From the NCBI RefSeq assembly GCF_900115475.1, contig NZ_FOWP01000012.1:107474-171473 (forward strand): a stretch of DNA of 64,000 nucleotides. The letters run 5' to 3'. The translations under genes were made by a program, and so were the position numbers. This document shows, piece by piece, positions 17,654 through 26,080 of the stretch. Every line of letters starts with the position of its first letter. The first letter of the stretch is position 1. The notes under the pieces are model-generated. The model did no database searches and had not been told where the DNA came from. It was given only the letters and a program-made list of their open reading frames with translations. Source of the stretch: Ectopseudomonas composti. GTDB taxonomy: Bacteria; Pseudomonadota; Gammaproteobacteria; Pseudomonadales; Pseudomonadaceae.

Positions 17654-19071
17654 TGGCCCAGGAAATCCTCCTCAACGCCTTCAACATGAACTGCATCGGG
17701 CATATCCATCACGGGCTGTGGACGCACCCGCGCGACCGCTCGACTGACTTCAACCAGTTGAGCTACTGGACGGAACTGGCGCAGTTGCTCGAACGCGGGC
17801 TGTTCGACGGGCTGTTCATCGCCGATATCCTCGGCGTCTACGACGTGTACCAGAATGGCATCGACCTGCCACTGCAAGAGGCCATCCAGTTGCCGGTCAA
17901 CGACCCTTTGCTGCTGGTCTCGGCCATGGCCGGGGTGACCCGGCACCTGGGTTTCGGCGTGACTGCCAACCTCAGCTACGAGGCGCCCTACACCTTCGCC
18001 CGGCGCCTATCGACCCTCGACCATCTCACTCAAGGGCGCGTCGGCTGGAACATCGTCACCGGCTACCTGGACAGCGCGGCCAAGGCCATGGGCCAGCCGC
18101 AGCAGGTCGAGCACGACCGCCGTTACGACCAGGCCGACGAGTACCTGCAAGTGCTCTACAAGCTGCTCGAAGGCAGCTGGCAGGACGATGCCGTGCTGGC
18201 CGACCGCGAACGCCGCGTTTACGCCCAGCCCGGCAAGGTGCACAAGGTGCGTCACCAGGGCGAGTTTTATCAGGTCGAGGGTTATCACCTCAGCCAGCCA
18301 TCGCCGCAACGCACGCCGCTGCTGTTCCAGGCCGGCTCGTCGCCACGCGGCCTGCGTTTCGCCGGCGAGCATGCCGAGTGCGTGTTCATCGGCGGCAACG
18401 ACCACGCGGCGGTGCGCAACCAGGTCGACAAGGTGCGCGCCAGCGCTGTGGCGGCCGGTCGCGCAGCCGAGAGCATCAAGGTGTTCATGGGCATCGCCGT
18501 GATCGTCGCGCCGACCGAGGCCGAGGCCCGCGACAAACATGCCGAATACCTGCGCTACGCCAGCCCGGAAGCCGGCATCGCGCATTTCTCCAGCTCCACC
18601 GGCATCGACCTGGCCGCCTTCGGCCTCGATGAGCCGATCCAGCCGCGCAAGACCAACGCCATCGAGTCAGTGGCCAAGACCTTCAGCGGCTGGAGCAAAC
18701 GCCGCCTGCTGCAGCAGCACGCCCTCGGCGGCCGCTACCCGCTGGTGGTCGGCTCACCGCAGCAAGTGGCCGAGCAACTGATCGCCTGGATCGATGCCAC
18801 CGGCCTGGACGGTTTCAACCTCACGCGCATCGTCACCCCGGAAAGTTACGCCGACTTCATCGACCTGGTGATTCCCGAGCTGCAACGCCGTGGCCGCTAC
18901 AAGACCGCCTACGCAGACGGTGCCCTGCGCCACAAGCTGTTCGGCCAGGGCCCGCGCCTGCCGTCCGATCACCCCGGTGCCGCTTGGCGCGACCCCGCCC
19001 GTCTGCACCACCCGCACAGTCACACCCGCGAATTGCGAGGCCTCAGCAGCAATGCGCTGAGCCTGCTCTGA
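17653..19071 (+). CDS. LLM-class FMN-dependent monooxygenase (NtaA/SnaA/DszA/DmoA family)
   Basis: 472 residues with a luciferase-like TIM barrel. Typical segments are LLNAFNMNCIGHIHHGLWTHP, RGLFDGLFIADILGVYD, GFGVTANLSYEAPYTFARRLSTLDHLTQGRVGWNIVTGY and LFQAGSSPRGLRFAGEHAE. Members use reduced FMN to oxygenate and cleave sulfur or nitrogen compounds such as dimethyl sulfide, sulfones and nitrilotriacetate. Its place between SfnB-like enzymes and an ABC importer argues for organosulfur breakdown. The ATG at 17653 shares a base with the preceding stop. The substrate is not predictable from sequence. Confidence 0.9.
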   Translation: MAQEILLNAFNMNCIGHIHHGLWTHPRDRSTDFNQLSYWTELAQLLERGLFDGLFIADILGVYDVYQNGIDLPLQEAIQLPVNDPLLLVSAMAGVTRHLGFGVTANLSYEAPYTFARRLSTLDHLTQGRVGWNIVTGYLDSAAKAMGQPQQVEHDRRYDQADEYLQVLYKLLEGSWQDDAVLADRERRVYAQPGKVHKVRHQGEFYQVEGYHLSQPSPQRTPLLFQAGSSPRGLRFAGEHAECVFIGGNDHAAVRNQVDKVRASAVAAGRAAESIKVFMGIAVIVAPTEAEARDKHAEYLRYASPEAGIAHFSSSTGIDLAAFGLDEPIQPRKTNAIESVAKTFSGWSKRRLLQQHALGGRYPLVVGSPQQVAEQLIAWIDATGLDGFNLTRIVTPESYADFIDLVIPELQRRGRYKTAYADGALRHKLFGQGPRLPSDHPGAAWRDPARLHHPHSHTRELRGLSSNALSLL

Positions 19072-19091
19072 CCCACCACAAGGACACCATC

Positions 19092-19886
19092 ATGCTCAAG
19101 ACCCTGAAAACCCTGACCCTCGGCACCCTGCTCGCCGCCAGCACCCTAGCCCAGGCCGAACCGGCCCTGAAACTCGGCACCACCGCAGCCTTCGCTCCGC
19201 CGCTGGAAGTGGCCGTGGCCGAGGCGAAGAAACAAGGCCTGGAAGTCGAACTGATCGAGTTCACCGACTGGATCGCGCCCAATGTCAGCCTGGCCAACGG
19301 CGACATCGACGTGAACTACTTCCAGCACATCCCCTTTCTGGAAAACGCCAAGTCCGAAGGCGGCTACGACCTGGTGCCGGTGGCGCGCGGCGTGCTCAAC
19401 AACGTCGGCCTGTACTCGAAGAAGCACAAGGATTTCTCCACCCTGCCGGACGGCGCCAAGGTGGCCATCGCCAACGACCCGATCAATGGCGGACGTGGCC
19501 TGCAACTGCTGCGCAAGGCCGGGCTGATCGAGCTCAAGCCGGACGTCGGTTACAAGGCCACTCTGGACGACATCACCGCCAACCCGAAGAACATCCGCAT
19601 CATCGAGCTGGAGGCCGTGCAACTGGTGCGCGCCCTGGATGAAGTGGACGTGGCCCAGGGCTACCCGCACTACATCCGCCTCGCCGGCACCCATGACCCG
19701 GAGTCGGCGCTGCTGTTCGACGGCCTGGATAACCCCGAGTACATCATCCAGTTCGTCGCCCAGCCGGCCAAAGCCAAGGACGCGCGCCTGCTCCAGTTCA
19801 TCGACATCTACCAGCACTCACCGGCCGTGCGCGCCGCGCTGGACAAGGCCCACGGCAAGCTCTATCAACCCGGCTGGGAAAGCTGA
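19092..19886 (+). CDS. MetQ/NlpA-family ABC transporter substrate-binding protein
   Basis: 264 residues with a cleavable signal peptide (LAAST-LAQA, cut near 22). The mature part has the NlpA-family features LKLGTTAAFAPPLEVAVAEAKKQGLEVELIEFTDW, DVNYFQHIPFLE and VAIANDPINGGRGLQLL. No lipobox Cys is visible, unlike typical MetQ, so the protein is probably soluble in the periplasm. It is followed one base later by a MetN-like ATPase and then a MetI-like permease. Given the monooxygenases upstream, the cargo is likely an organosulfur compound, not necessarily methionine. Confidence 0.88.
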   Translation: MLKTLKTLTLGTLLAASTLAQAEPALKLGTTAAFAPPLEVAVAEAKKQGLEVELIEFTDWIAPNVSLANGDIDVNYFQHIPFLENAKSEGGYDLVPVARGVLNNVGLYSKKHKDFSTLPDGAKVAIANDPINGGRGLQLLRKAGLIELKPDVGYKATLDDITANPKNIRIIELEAVQLVRALDEVDVAQGYPHYIRLAGTHDPESALLFDGLDNPEYIIQFVAQPAKAKDARLLQFIDIYQHSPAVRAALDKAHGKLYQPGWES

Positions 19887-19887
19887 C

Positions 19888-20985
19888 ATGAGCGGCTTCG
19901 ATCCCCATCTGCAACAAGCCATACAGGCCAGCACGCACCTCGACGCGCACCTGCGCTTCGCCAACCTGGGCAAGGCCTACGAGGGAGCCAGTGGCCCGGT
20001 GCAGGCGCTGCGCGACATCGACCTGGCGATCACCCGTGGCGAGGTGTTCGGCATCATCGGTCGTAGTGGCGCGGGCAAGTCCTCGCTGTTGCGCACCATC
20101 AACCGCCTGGAACAGCCCAGCAGCGGCCGCGTACTGATCGATGGCCTCGACATCGCACTGTATGACCAAGATCAGCTGGTCGCCCTGCGCCGTCGCATCG
20201 GCATGATCTTCCAGCACTTCAACCTGATGTCGGCCAAGACCGTGTGGCAGAACGTCGAGCTGCCACTGAAGGTCGCCGGCGTGCCGCGCGAAGCACGCCA
20301 GCATAAAGTGCGCGAACTGCTCGAACTGGTCGGCCTGCAGGACAAGCACACGGCCTATCCGACGCAGCTTTCCGGCGGGCAGAAACAGCGCGTGGGCATC
20401 GCCCGCGCCCTGGTGCACGACCCGCAGATATTGCTCTGCGACGAGGCCACCAGCGCGCTGGACCCGGAAACCACCCAGGCGATCCTCGGCCTGCTGCGCG
20501 AGATCAACCAGCGCCTGAATCTCACCGTGGTACTGATCACCCACGAGATGGCGGTGATTCGCGAAATCTGCGACCGCGTGGTGGTGCTGGAACGCGGCGA
20601 AGTGGTCGAACAGGGGCCGGTGTGGCGGGTATTCGGCGCACCCCGACACGAAGTGACGCGCACCCTGCTCGCGCCACTGCAACATGCCCTGCCGGCTCGT
20701 CTGCAAGAGCGCCTGCGCAGCGAGCGCGAAAACTTTGACGATGACCTGATCCTGCGCTTGCACTTCACCGGCAGCGGCCTGGAGCCGGATCTGCCCGCCA
20801 TCGGCACAGCACTCGGCGGCCGCGTAACGCTGCTCGATGCCAGCCTCGAACAGATCCAGGGCCATGCGGTGGGCCATCTGATTCTCGCCGTCGGCCCGTC
20901 ATCATTCGCCCATTCCACCCTGCTCGACAACGCACGGCCATTGGCCGATCACCTGGAGGTACTGGGCTATGTCACTGCTGCTTGA
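19888..20985 (+). CDS. MetN-like ABC transporter ATP-binding protein
   Basis: 365 residues. Walker A GRSGAGKS is at 58-65, the ABC signature LSGGQKQRVGIARAL and Walker B LLCDEATSALD follow, and a C-terminal NIL-type regulatory domain (about 285-360, starting DDDLILRLHFTG) is present, as in MetN. The roughly 20-residue N-terminal extension relative to MetN may be real or reflect a later start. It powers import with the MetI-like permease, whose ATG lies 17 bases inside this gene. The chromosomal metNIQ proper is probably elsewhere. Confidence 0.9.
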   Translation: MSGFDPHLQQAIQASTHLDAHLRFANLGKAYEGASGPVQALRDIDLAITRGEVFGIIGRSGAGKSSLLRTINRLEQPSSGRVLIDGLDIALYDQDQLVALRRRIGMIFQHFNLMSAKTVWQNVELPLKVAGVPREARQHKVRELLELVGLQDKHTAYPTQLSGGQKQRVGIARALVHDPQILLCDEATSALDPETTQAILGLLREINQRLNLTVVLITHEMAVIREICDRVVVLERGEVVEQGPVWRVFGAPRHEVTRTLLAPLQHALPARLQERLRSERENFDDDLILRLHFTGSGLEPDLPAIGTALGGRVTLLDASLEQIQGHAVGHLILAVGPSSFAHSTLLDNARPLADHLEVLGYVTAA

Positions 20986-21619
20986 TCGCCTCTGGCAAGG
21001 TTTGCTCGACACCCTGCTGATGGTCGGTGTGTCCTCGCTGCTGGCGTTGCTGGCCGGCATTCCGCTGGCGGTGTTTCTGGTCACCAGCAGCAAGGGCGGC
21101 ATCTTCGAGGCACCCCGGCTGAACCAGGTGCTGGGCGCCATCGTCAACCTGTTCCGCTCGATTCCGTTCCTGATCCTGATGGTGGCGCTGATCCCTTTCA
21201 CCCGCCTGATCGTCGGCACCACCTACGGCGTCTGGGCCGCCGTCGTGCCGCTGACCATCGCTGCTACGCCGTTCTTCGCGCGCATCGCCGAAGTCAGCCT
21301 GCGCGAAGTCGACCACGGCCTGATCGAAGCGGCCCAGGCCATGGGTTGCCGGCGTTGGCACATCGTCTGGCACGTGCTGCTGCCCGAGGCCCTGCCTGGA
21401 ATCGTCGGCGGTTTCACCATCACCCTGGTAACCATGATCAACTCCTCGGCCATGGCCGGTGCCATCGGCGCAGGTGGCCTCGGCGACCTGGCCTACCGCT
21501 ACGGTTACCAACGCTTCGACAGCCAGGTAATGATCACCGTGATCGTCGCCCTGGTGGTGCTGGTCAGTCTGATCCAACTGAGTGGAGACAGACTGGCAAA
21601 GCGCTTGAACAAGCGCTGA
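20969..21619 (+). CDS. MetI-like ABC transporter permease
   Basis: 216 residues with five hydrophobic segments and the MetI-family pattern: RSIPFLILMVALIPFTRLIVGT, the EAA-type coupling loop EAAQAMGCRRWHIVWHVLLPEALPG, and INSSAMAGAIGAGGLGDLAYRYGYQRF. It forms the inner-membrane channel with the preceding ATPase. Its start lies inside that gene (17-base overlap), so synthesis is coupled. It is the last gene of the sulfur operon. Confidence 0.9.
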   Translation: MSLLLDRLWQGLLDTLLMVGVSSLLALLAGIPLAVFLVTSSKGGIFEAPRLNQVLGAIVNLFRSIPFLILMVALIPFTRLIVGTTYGVWAAVVPLTIAATPFFARIAEVSLREVDHGLIEAAQAMGCRRWHIVWHVLLPEALPGIVGGFTITLVTMINSSAMAGAIGAGGLGDLAYRYGYQRFDSQVMITVIVALVVLVSLIQLSGDRLAKRLNKR

Positions 21620-21716
21620 GATGGGCGTCAGCCACATATCCGGACCCTGCTGCGGGAGACTCCCGTGGCTCGGTGGCAGGCCACCCGCGCGACGAACGGC
21701 AGATATATGAATTGAC

Positions 21717-21736
21717 ATATCGGTAAATCTCGATAT
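21717..21736. promoter_or_regulatory. Predicted ArsR-type operator 1
   Basis: ATATCG, 8 bases, CGATAT, ending 11 bases before the regulator ATG at 21748. The same repeat recurs at 22065 and, with one change, at 22156. Autoregulation of the ArsR gene is the simplest reading. Confidence 0.7.
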
Positions 21737-21747
21737 TATCGCCACCC

Positions 21748-22050
21748 ATGGACCTGATCAATGTATTCAAAGCCCTCTCGAATCCCACCCGCCTTGGAAT
21801 CCTCAAGGGGCTGAAGGATCCGGTGAAGAACTTTCCTCCGCAAGATGAAGGGGACGTTCACACCGTGGGCGTCTGCGTCAGCAGTATTCAGGAAGGCGTC
21901 GGTCTGTCGCAGTCGACGGTGTCCGACTACCTCGCGACGCTGCAACGTGTAGGCCTGGTCGAAGTCCGTCGGATTGGTCAGTGGACCTATTACAAGCGCA
22001 ATGAAGCCAATATCCGCGCCCTGGCCGAGATCATCGGCAAGGAGCTGTAA
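21748..22050 (+). CDS. ArsR-family winged-helix transcriptional regulator
   Basis: A 100-residue protein. It opens with the ArsR pattern LINVFKALSNPTRLGILKGL, then the recognition helix region GLSQSTVSDYLATLQRVGLVEVRRIGQWTYYKRNE (wing). A single Cys (VGVCVSS) replaces the ELCVCDL metal box of metal-sensing ArsR proteins, so metal sensing is unlikely; a redox or electrophile signal is possible. Three copies of one 20-bp inverted repeat lie in front of it and in front of the downstream oxidoreductase gene. It likely represses both, and itself. Confidence 0.88.
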   Translation: MDLINVFKALSNPTRLGILKGLKDPVKNFPPQDEGDVHTVGVCVSSIQEGVGLSQSTVSDYLATLQRVGLVEVRRIGQWTYYKRNEANIRALAEIIGKEL

Positions 22051-22064
22051 TTTTTTAACCTGTT

Positions 22065-22084
22065 ATATCGACATTTCTCGATAT
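22065..22084. promoter_or_regulatory. Predicted ArsR-type operator 2
   Basis: ATATCG-N8-CGATAT, identical in both arms to operator 1, located just after the regulator stop. Confidence 0.65.
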
Positions 22085-22155
22085 CCCTTTTAACCGAAAC
22101 AAGGACTGACAATGCAGAGACCCTAGGCACAGTCGCCTCATTTTTTTGCATCACT

Positions 22156-22175
22156 ATATCGAAAATTCCCTATAT
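22156..22175. promoter_or_regulatory. Predicted ArsR-type operator 3
   Basis: ATATCG-N8-CTATAT, one arm base changed relative to the other two copies. It ends 29 bases before the oxidoreductase start, so it would sit at that gene's promoter. Confidence 0.6.
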
Positions 22176-22204
22176 CCCTTTTTCCAGAAACAAGGAACCA
22201 CACA

Positions 22205-23179
22205 ATGAAAGCGCAAATTCTCAAATCCTTTGGCGGCCCGAACGCATTCGAACTGAGCGAAGTGGCCAAGCCTGTACCGCAGGCAGGACAAGTCCTGGTG
22301 CGGGTTCACGCAACCTCCATCAACCCGTTGGACTACCAGGTACGTCGTGGCGACTACGTCGATTACGTTCCCCTCCCCGCCATCACCGGGCATGACGTCT
22401 CCGGCGTTGTCGAAGCGGTCGGCCCAGGTGTGACGAGCTTCGTGCCAGGCGATGAGGTCTGGTACACCACGCAGATTTTCGAAGGTGACGGCAGTTACGC
22501 CGAATACCACGTTGCGTCCGAAAGCATCATTGGCAAGAAGCCGGCATCGCTGGGCCACCTCGAGGCAGCAAGCCTGGCGCTGGTAGGCGGAACGGTGTGG
22601 GAAGCACTGGTCGGGCGCGTATCGCTGCGGGTCGGGGAAAGCATTCTGATCCACGGCGGCGCGGGTGGCGTCGGTCATGTCGCGATCCAGGTGGCAAAAG
22701 CCATTGGCGCTCGGGTGTTCACCACCGTGCGCGAAGCGAACTTCGAGTTCGCCCGGGGTCTGGGCGCCGACGTGGTCATCGACTATGAACAAGAGGATTA
22801 CGTTGACGCCATCCTGCGGGAAACCGATGGCCAGGGCGTGGATGTGATCTTCGACACCATCGGCGGCGACACCTTGACCCGTAGCCCCGACGCGCTCGCT
22901 CAGCTCGGCCGCGTGGTCTCGATCGTGGACATCGCCAAGCCGCAGAACCTGATTCAGGCCTGGGGCAAGAACGCCAGTTACCACTTCGTCTTCACCCGTC
23001 AGAACCGCGGCAAGCTCGATGAGCTCAGCGCATTGGTCGAGCGTGGCCAACTGCGCCCACATGTAGGTGCGGTCTATTCGCTGGCTGATATTTCCAGCGC
23101 ACATGCGCTGCTGGAGACACCCAACAATGGCCTTCGCGGCAAAGTCGCGATTGCCGTCGAGCCCTCGCTCGCCCCGTAA
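22205..23179 (+). CDS. Zinc-independent quinone oxidoreductase-type MDR dehydrogenase
   Basis: 324 residues, medium-chain dehydrogenase fold. The N-terminal GroES-like part has INPLDYQVRRGDYV and GHDVSGVVEAVGPGV but lacks the catalytic Cys/His zinc ligands. The NAD(P)-binding motif is LIHGGAGGVGHVAIQVAKAIGA (about 150-171). Such enzymes reduce quinones or alpha,beta-unsaturated carbonyls with NADPH. It is followed 43 bases later by an ABM-domain protein. Three ArsR-type sites upstream suggest inducible expression, probably by an electrophile or quinone (inference). Confidence 0.88.
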   Translation: MKAQILKSFGGPNAFELSEVAKPVPQAGQVLVRVHATSINPLDYQVRRGDYVDYVPLPAITGHDVSGVVEAVGPGVTSFVPGDEVWYTTQIFEGDGSYAEYHVASESIIGKKPASLGHLEAASLALVGGTVWEALVGRVSLRVGESILIHGGAGGVGHVAIQVAKAIGARVFTTVREANFEFARGLGADVVIDYEQEDYVDAILRETDGQGVDVIFDTIGGDTLTRSPDALAQLGRVVSIVDIAKPQNLIQAWGKNASYHFVFTRQNRGKLDELSALVERGQLRPHVGAVYSLADISSAHALLETPNNGLRGKVAIAVEPSLAP

Positions 23180-23222
23180 GTGCATGGTTCAACTACCAAA
23201 CTGACTCCAGAGGAATACCGCA

Positions 23223-23573
23223 ATGATCCATGAAATCGCAGTACTGCCCGTCCACAGCACACAGATCGAACCGTTCAAACAGGCATTTGCCGAAGTGGTT
23301 CACTTGCTACAACGCGCCAAGGGCTACCACGGCCATCTGTTCACGCAGGGCATCGAAAGTCCCGAGACGTTCAATCTGATCGTGCGCTGGGCTTCACTGG
23401 AAGACCACACGCCGGGCTTCGAAGCGAGTGACGACCATCAGACGTTCATGGCGGGTCTGGAGCAATATTTCTCGCAAGAGCCGACGGTCTACCACATTCA
23501 GGAGGTCGTCTTTACCAATGGCAACCAGCCCGGTCAGGCTAGCGCCTTCAATATTGCAGAGCCCAAAACCTAA
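23223..23573 (+). CDS. Antibiotic biosynthesis monooxygenase (ABM) domain protein
   Basis: 116 residues. The N-terminal 95 residues form a dimeric ferredoxin-like ABM domain: IAVLPVHSTQIEPFKQAFAEV, an AKGYHGHLFTQGIE strand turn, NLIVRWASLEDHTPGFEASDD. ABM proteins act on quinones or aromatic compounds, or act as small partner proteins. Co-transcription with the quinone-oxidoreductase gene is likely. The ATG at 23223 follows an AGAGGAAT ribosome site. Confidence 0.8.
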   Translation: MIHEIAVLPVHSTQIEPFKQAFAEVVHLLQRAKGYHGHLFTQGIESPETFNLIVRWASLEDHTPGFEASDDHQTFMAGLEQYFSQEPTVYHIQEVVFTNGNQPGQASAFNIAEPKT

Positions 23574-23757
23574 GCCTGCAGTACCGATGCCTCGCCGCCG
23601 CAACCGCCACGACCTGATCTGACAGCACTGAAATACAAGACTGTAAGATCAACTTACCTCAACACAATTTCGTCGTTTGCTCCGCTGGTGAGTTGGCAGC
23701 CACGCTCAACTTTCCTGGAGGCACTCGACTTTCATTTAGCTTTTTCGGAGTTTAAAA

Positions 23758-24024
23758 ATGATCAACAAACATGCAAAAAACCTGGCAAACATATTCATTG
23801 CCAGCCTTGTCTTCTTAATATCTGGCCATGCACTCGCTGAAAACCAGATCACCACTTACACCTATGGATTGAAACTTGATATAGCCAAGGTTCTGTCCAT
23901 ATCAAAACCCAAAACCCATACCTGCAAGCCGGTGGATCACCTGATGAAATACATCGACTCGGCTGGAAACATCCAGACCCTGAAGTTCAAGGCGCTCTCT
24001 GATGCATGCAGCAAAGGGCACTGA
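23758..24024 (+). CDS. DUF2790 family small periplasmic protein
   Basis: 88 residues: a signal peptide (residues 1-27, ending GHALA) and a mature part with the DUF2790 pattern: TYTYGLKLDIAKVLSIS, a conserved Cys in THTCKPV, MKYIDSAGN, and a second Cys near the end (DACSKG). This family is abundant in Pseudomonas. Members are small exported proteins of poorly known function, some reported to respond to metals. The gene and its 5' flank are visibly A/T-richer than its neighbours, which hints at separate acquisition. A lone gene with its own promoter region. Confidence 0.78.
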   Translation: MINKHAKNLANIFIASLVFLISGHALAENQITTYTYGLKLDIAKVLSISKPKTHTCKPVDHLMKYIDSAGNIQTLKFKALSDACSKGH

Positions 24025-24117
24025 CATCACGCTCGTAACGCCAGGCATGGCAATTTGCCGCAAAAGCCGCGTTATCATGCCCCCGCCAGCGTTTGGCATG
24101 ACGACAAGGAGCAGTAG

Positions 24118-26022
24118 ATGAGCGATTCGCGCCAGGCGGCTTTTGCCCGGGAATGCGACCTGATCATGAAAGGTGGCATCACCAGTGGCATCGTCTACCC
24201 GCTGGCCATCACCGAGATCGCCAAGGCGTTTCGTCTGCGCAGTATCGGCGGCACCAGTGCCGGTGCCATCGCTGCTGCGGCAGCCGCCGCTGCCGAGCTG
24301 GGCCGCCAGCGTTATCAGCACGGTGAGCTGAGCAGCGACCCGGCCGGTTTCGCAGAAATCGAACGACTCCCCAACCACCTCTGCATGCCTGCTGCAGAAG
24401 GCCATGGCACCAAGCTGCTGGCGCTGTTCAAGCCTACTGCCGCGCTGCGCACGCCATTCGACACCTTCATCGCCCTCCTCGAAAGCAAAGGCAAAGGCCC
24501 CGGTGCGCGACTGCTCGCGCCACTCAAGGTCATGTTCAGGCGGCACAAGCTCGCGGCCCTGATCGGCGCATTGCTGGCGGGTGGACCGCTGTGGTGGGGC
24601 GCCATCAGCAGCGCCAGCGCACTGGTCTGGCTCTGGGTGCTGCTGTTCGCCGCATTCGGTAGTGTCGTAGCCGTGCTCGGGCGTATGGCCATGGTGGCGC
24701 TGCGCGAATTGCCGGCGAACGGCTTCGGCCTGTGCAGCGGCATGCCGGCAGCCGATGACAGCGCCCCGGATGAAGCGCTGACCACCTGGCTGACCCAGTA
24801 CTTCGACCAGCTCAGCGGTCAGCGCGACTACTGCGCCAGTCAGGCCGAAGCCATCGAGTGCGAGCGGCCGTTGACCTTCGGCGACCTGCGTCGCCATGGC
24901 ATCGACCTGCAGGTGATGACCACCTGCCTGAGCATGGCGCGACCGTTCCGCCTGCCCTTTCGTGACGATGACAAGGTGCGTGAGAACAACCAGTTCCATT
25001 TCCGCCAGGAGGAATTCTCACGGCTCTTCCCCCACCGTGTAGTGGCCTGGATGGGCGCGCACCAGCGCCCCGGCGCTGACCGTGACGACGGTTACCTGCG
25101 CCTGCCGCTGCCTGATGACCTGCCGGTGATCGTCGCCGTGCGCATGAGCCTGAGCTTCCCTCTGCTGCTCAGCGCCGTGCCGTTGCATGCTGTGGACTAC
25201 CGCAAGAGCGGGAAGAAACTGGAGCGTTGCTGGTTCACCGATGGCGGCATCAGCTCCAACTTTCCCATCCACTTCTTCGATGCCGCCCTGCCCAGGCGCC
25301 CCACCTTCGGCCTCGACCTGGGGCCAACCGACGGCGCCGACGAGCAGCGCGTGCGCTTCCCACGTAACAATGGCGATGCGCGGCTTGCCTACTGGCGGCG
25401 CTTTCCGCAGACGGGCCTGCCCGCCCTGCGCGGCTTTCTCGCCCTGCTCAGCAACGTTGCCAAGGACTGGAACCACGAAACCCTGTCGCTGATGCCCGGC
25501 TTTCGCGACCGTATCGGCCTGATCCAGCTGACCCGCGAAGAAGGCGGCCTCAACCTGACCATGCCCACCGAGCGCATCGAGCGGCTGACCCGTTACGGAC
25601 GCGAAGCCGGCCAGCAGTTCGTCCTGCGCTTCGGCGACCCGCAGCATTGGCAGCCCGGCGCCCAGGCATCACCGATGAATTGGGAGAACCACCAGATCAT
25701 CCGCCTGCGCCTGCAACTGGCCAGCGTCGCCGAACAGCTACAGAGCCTGGAAAGAGCCTGCCGCGAACTGCACGGCACCGAACAGGACTACCAGCGCTTC
25801 TTCAGCTCCGATGCCAAGCACTACAGCTATCCCTTCAAAGGCCTGCATGACCTGGAGCAGGACCCGGACACCGGCCTGTACCGCACCCAGGCCGGCATGG
25901 CTCAGGCCATGCTAAGCAAGCTGCGGGAGATCGCCCAGATGATCGAACAGCACCCGGACAGCCACCCAGCGATAGGCGCCCCCAAGCCCACGCCCGAACT
26001 CAAACTGCGGCCGCGCCTGTAG
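24118..26022 (+). CDS. Patatin-like phospholipase, long form with membrane segments
   Basis: 634 residues. The catalytic dyad is visible: nucleophile Ser47 in GGTSAGA, preceded by the oxyanion loop MKGGITSG, and the Asp in WFTDGGISSNFPIHFF (about 378). An insertion at about 140-200 is very hydrophobic (LIGALLAGGPLWWG, LVWLWVLLFAAFGSVVAVLG) and would make two membrane helices, so the enzyme is probably membrane-associated. Patatins hydrolyse acyl esters of phospholipids. No signal peptide. The flanking genes give no functional hint. Confidence 0.85.
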   Translation: MSDSRQAAFARECDLIMKGGITSGIVYPLAITEIAKAFRLRSIGGTSAGAIAAAAAAAAELGRQRYQHGELSSDPAGFAEIERLPNHLCMPAAEGHGTKLLALFKPTAALRTPFDTFIALLESKGKGPGARLLAPLKVMFRRHKLAALIGALLAGGPLWWGAISSASALVWLWVLLFAAFGSVVAVLGRMAMVALRELPANGFGLCSGMPAADDSAPDEALTTWLTQYFDQLSGQRDYCASQAEAIECERPLTFGDLRRHGIDLQVMTTCLSMARPFRLPFRDDDKVRENNQFHFRQEEFSRLFPHRVVAWMGAHQRPGADRDDGYLRLPLPDDLPVIVAVRMSLSFPLLLSAVPLHAVDYRKSGKKLERCWFTDGGISSNFPIHFFDAALPRRPTFGLDLGPTDGADEQRVRFPRNNGDARLAYWRRFPQTGLPALRGFLALLSNVAKDWNHETLSLMPGFRDRIGLIQLTREEGGLNLTMPTERIERLTRYGREAGQQFVLRFGDPQHWQPGAQASPMNWENHQIIRLRLQLASVAEQLQSLERACRELHGTEQDYQRFFSSDAKHYSYPFKGLHDLEQDPDTGLYRTQAGMAQAMLSKLREIAQMIEQHPDSHPAIGAPKPTPELKLRPRL

Positions 26023-26037
26023 GTGTAGGCAAACAAA

Positions 26038-26059
26038 AAGGCTCCCAAATGGGAGCCTT
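26038..26059. terminator. Bidirectional intrinsic terminator
   Basis: AAGGCTCCC-AAAT-GGGAGCCTT: a perfect 9-bp stem with a 4-base loop and A/T runs on the outside, between the convergent patatin gene and ABC substrate-binding gene. Confidence 0.85.
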
Positions 26060-26080
26060 GTATACAGACTACTGCGGTGA

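Larger units (their letters stand above)
22061..22204 (+). repeat. Imperfect tandem duplication of an operator/leader segment
   Basis: Two leaders follow the ArsR gene: ATATCG-N8-CGATATCCCTTTT...GAAACAAGGA...ATG (22065-22114) and the same arrangement at 22156-22207. The first ATG (22112) opens only a four-codon frame (MQRP, then TAG); the second is the start of the oxidoreductase gene. This looks like a duplicated promoter and ribosome-binding region, possibly left after loss of a gene that once followed the first copy. Confidence 0.6.

Noticed and set aside
19092..21619. Calling the importer metQNI outright
   Set aside because: It lies behind sulfur monooxygenases and the binding protein lacks the usual lipobox, so methionine specificity is doubtful.
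22154..23185. 343-codon leftward frame opposite the quinone oxidoreductase
   Set aside because: Mirror frame of a clear MDR dehydrogenase with three operators in front of it.
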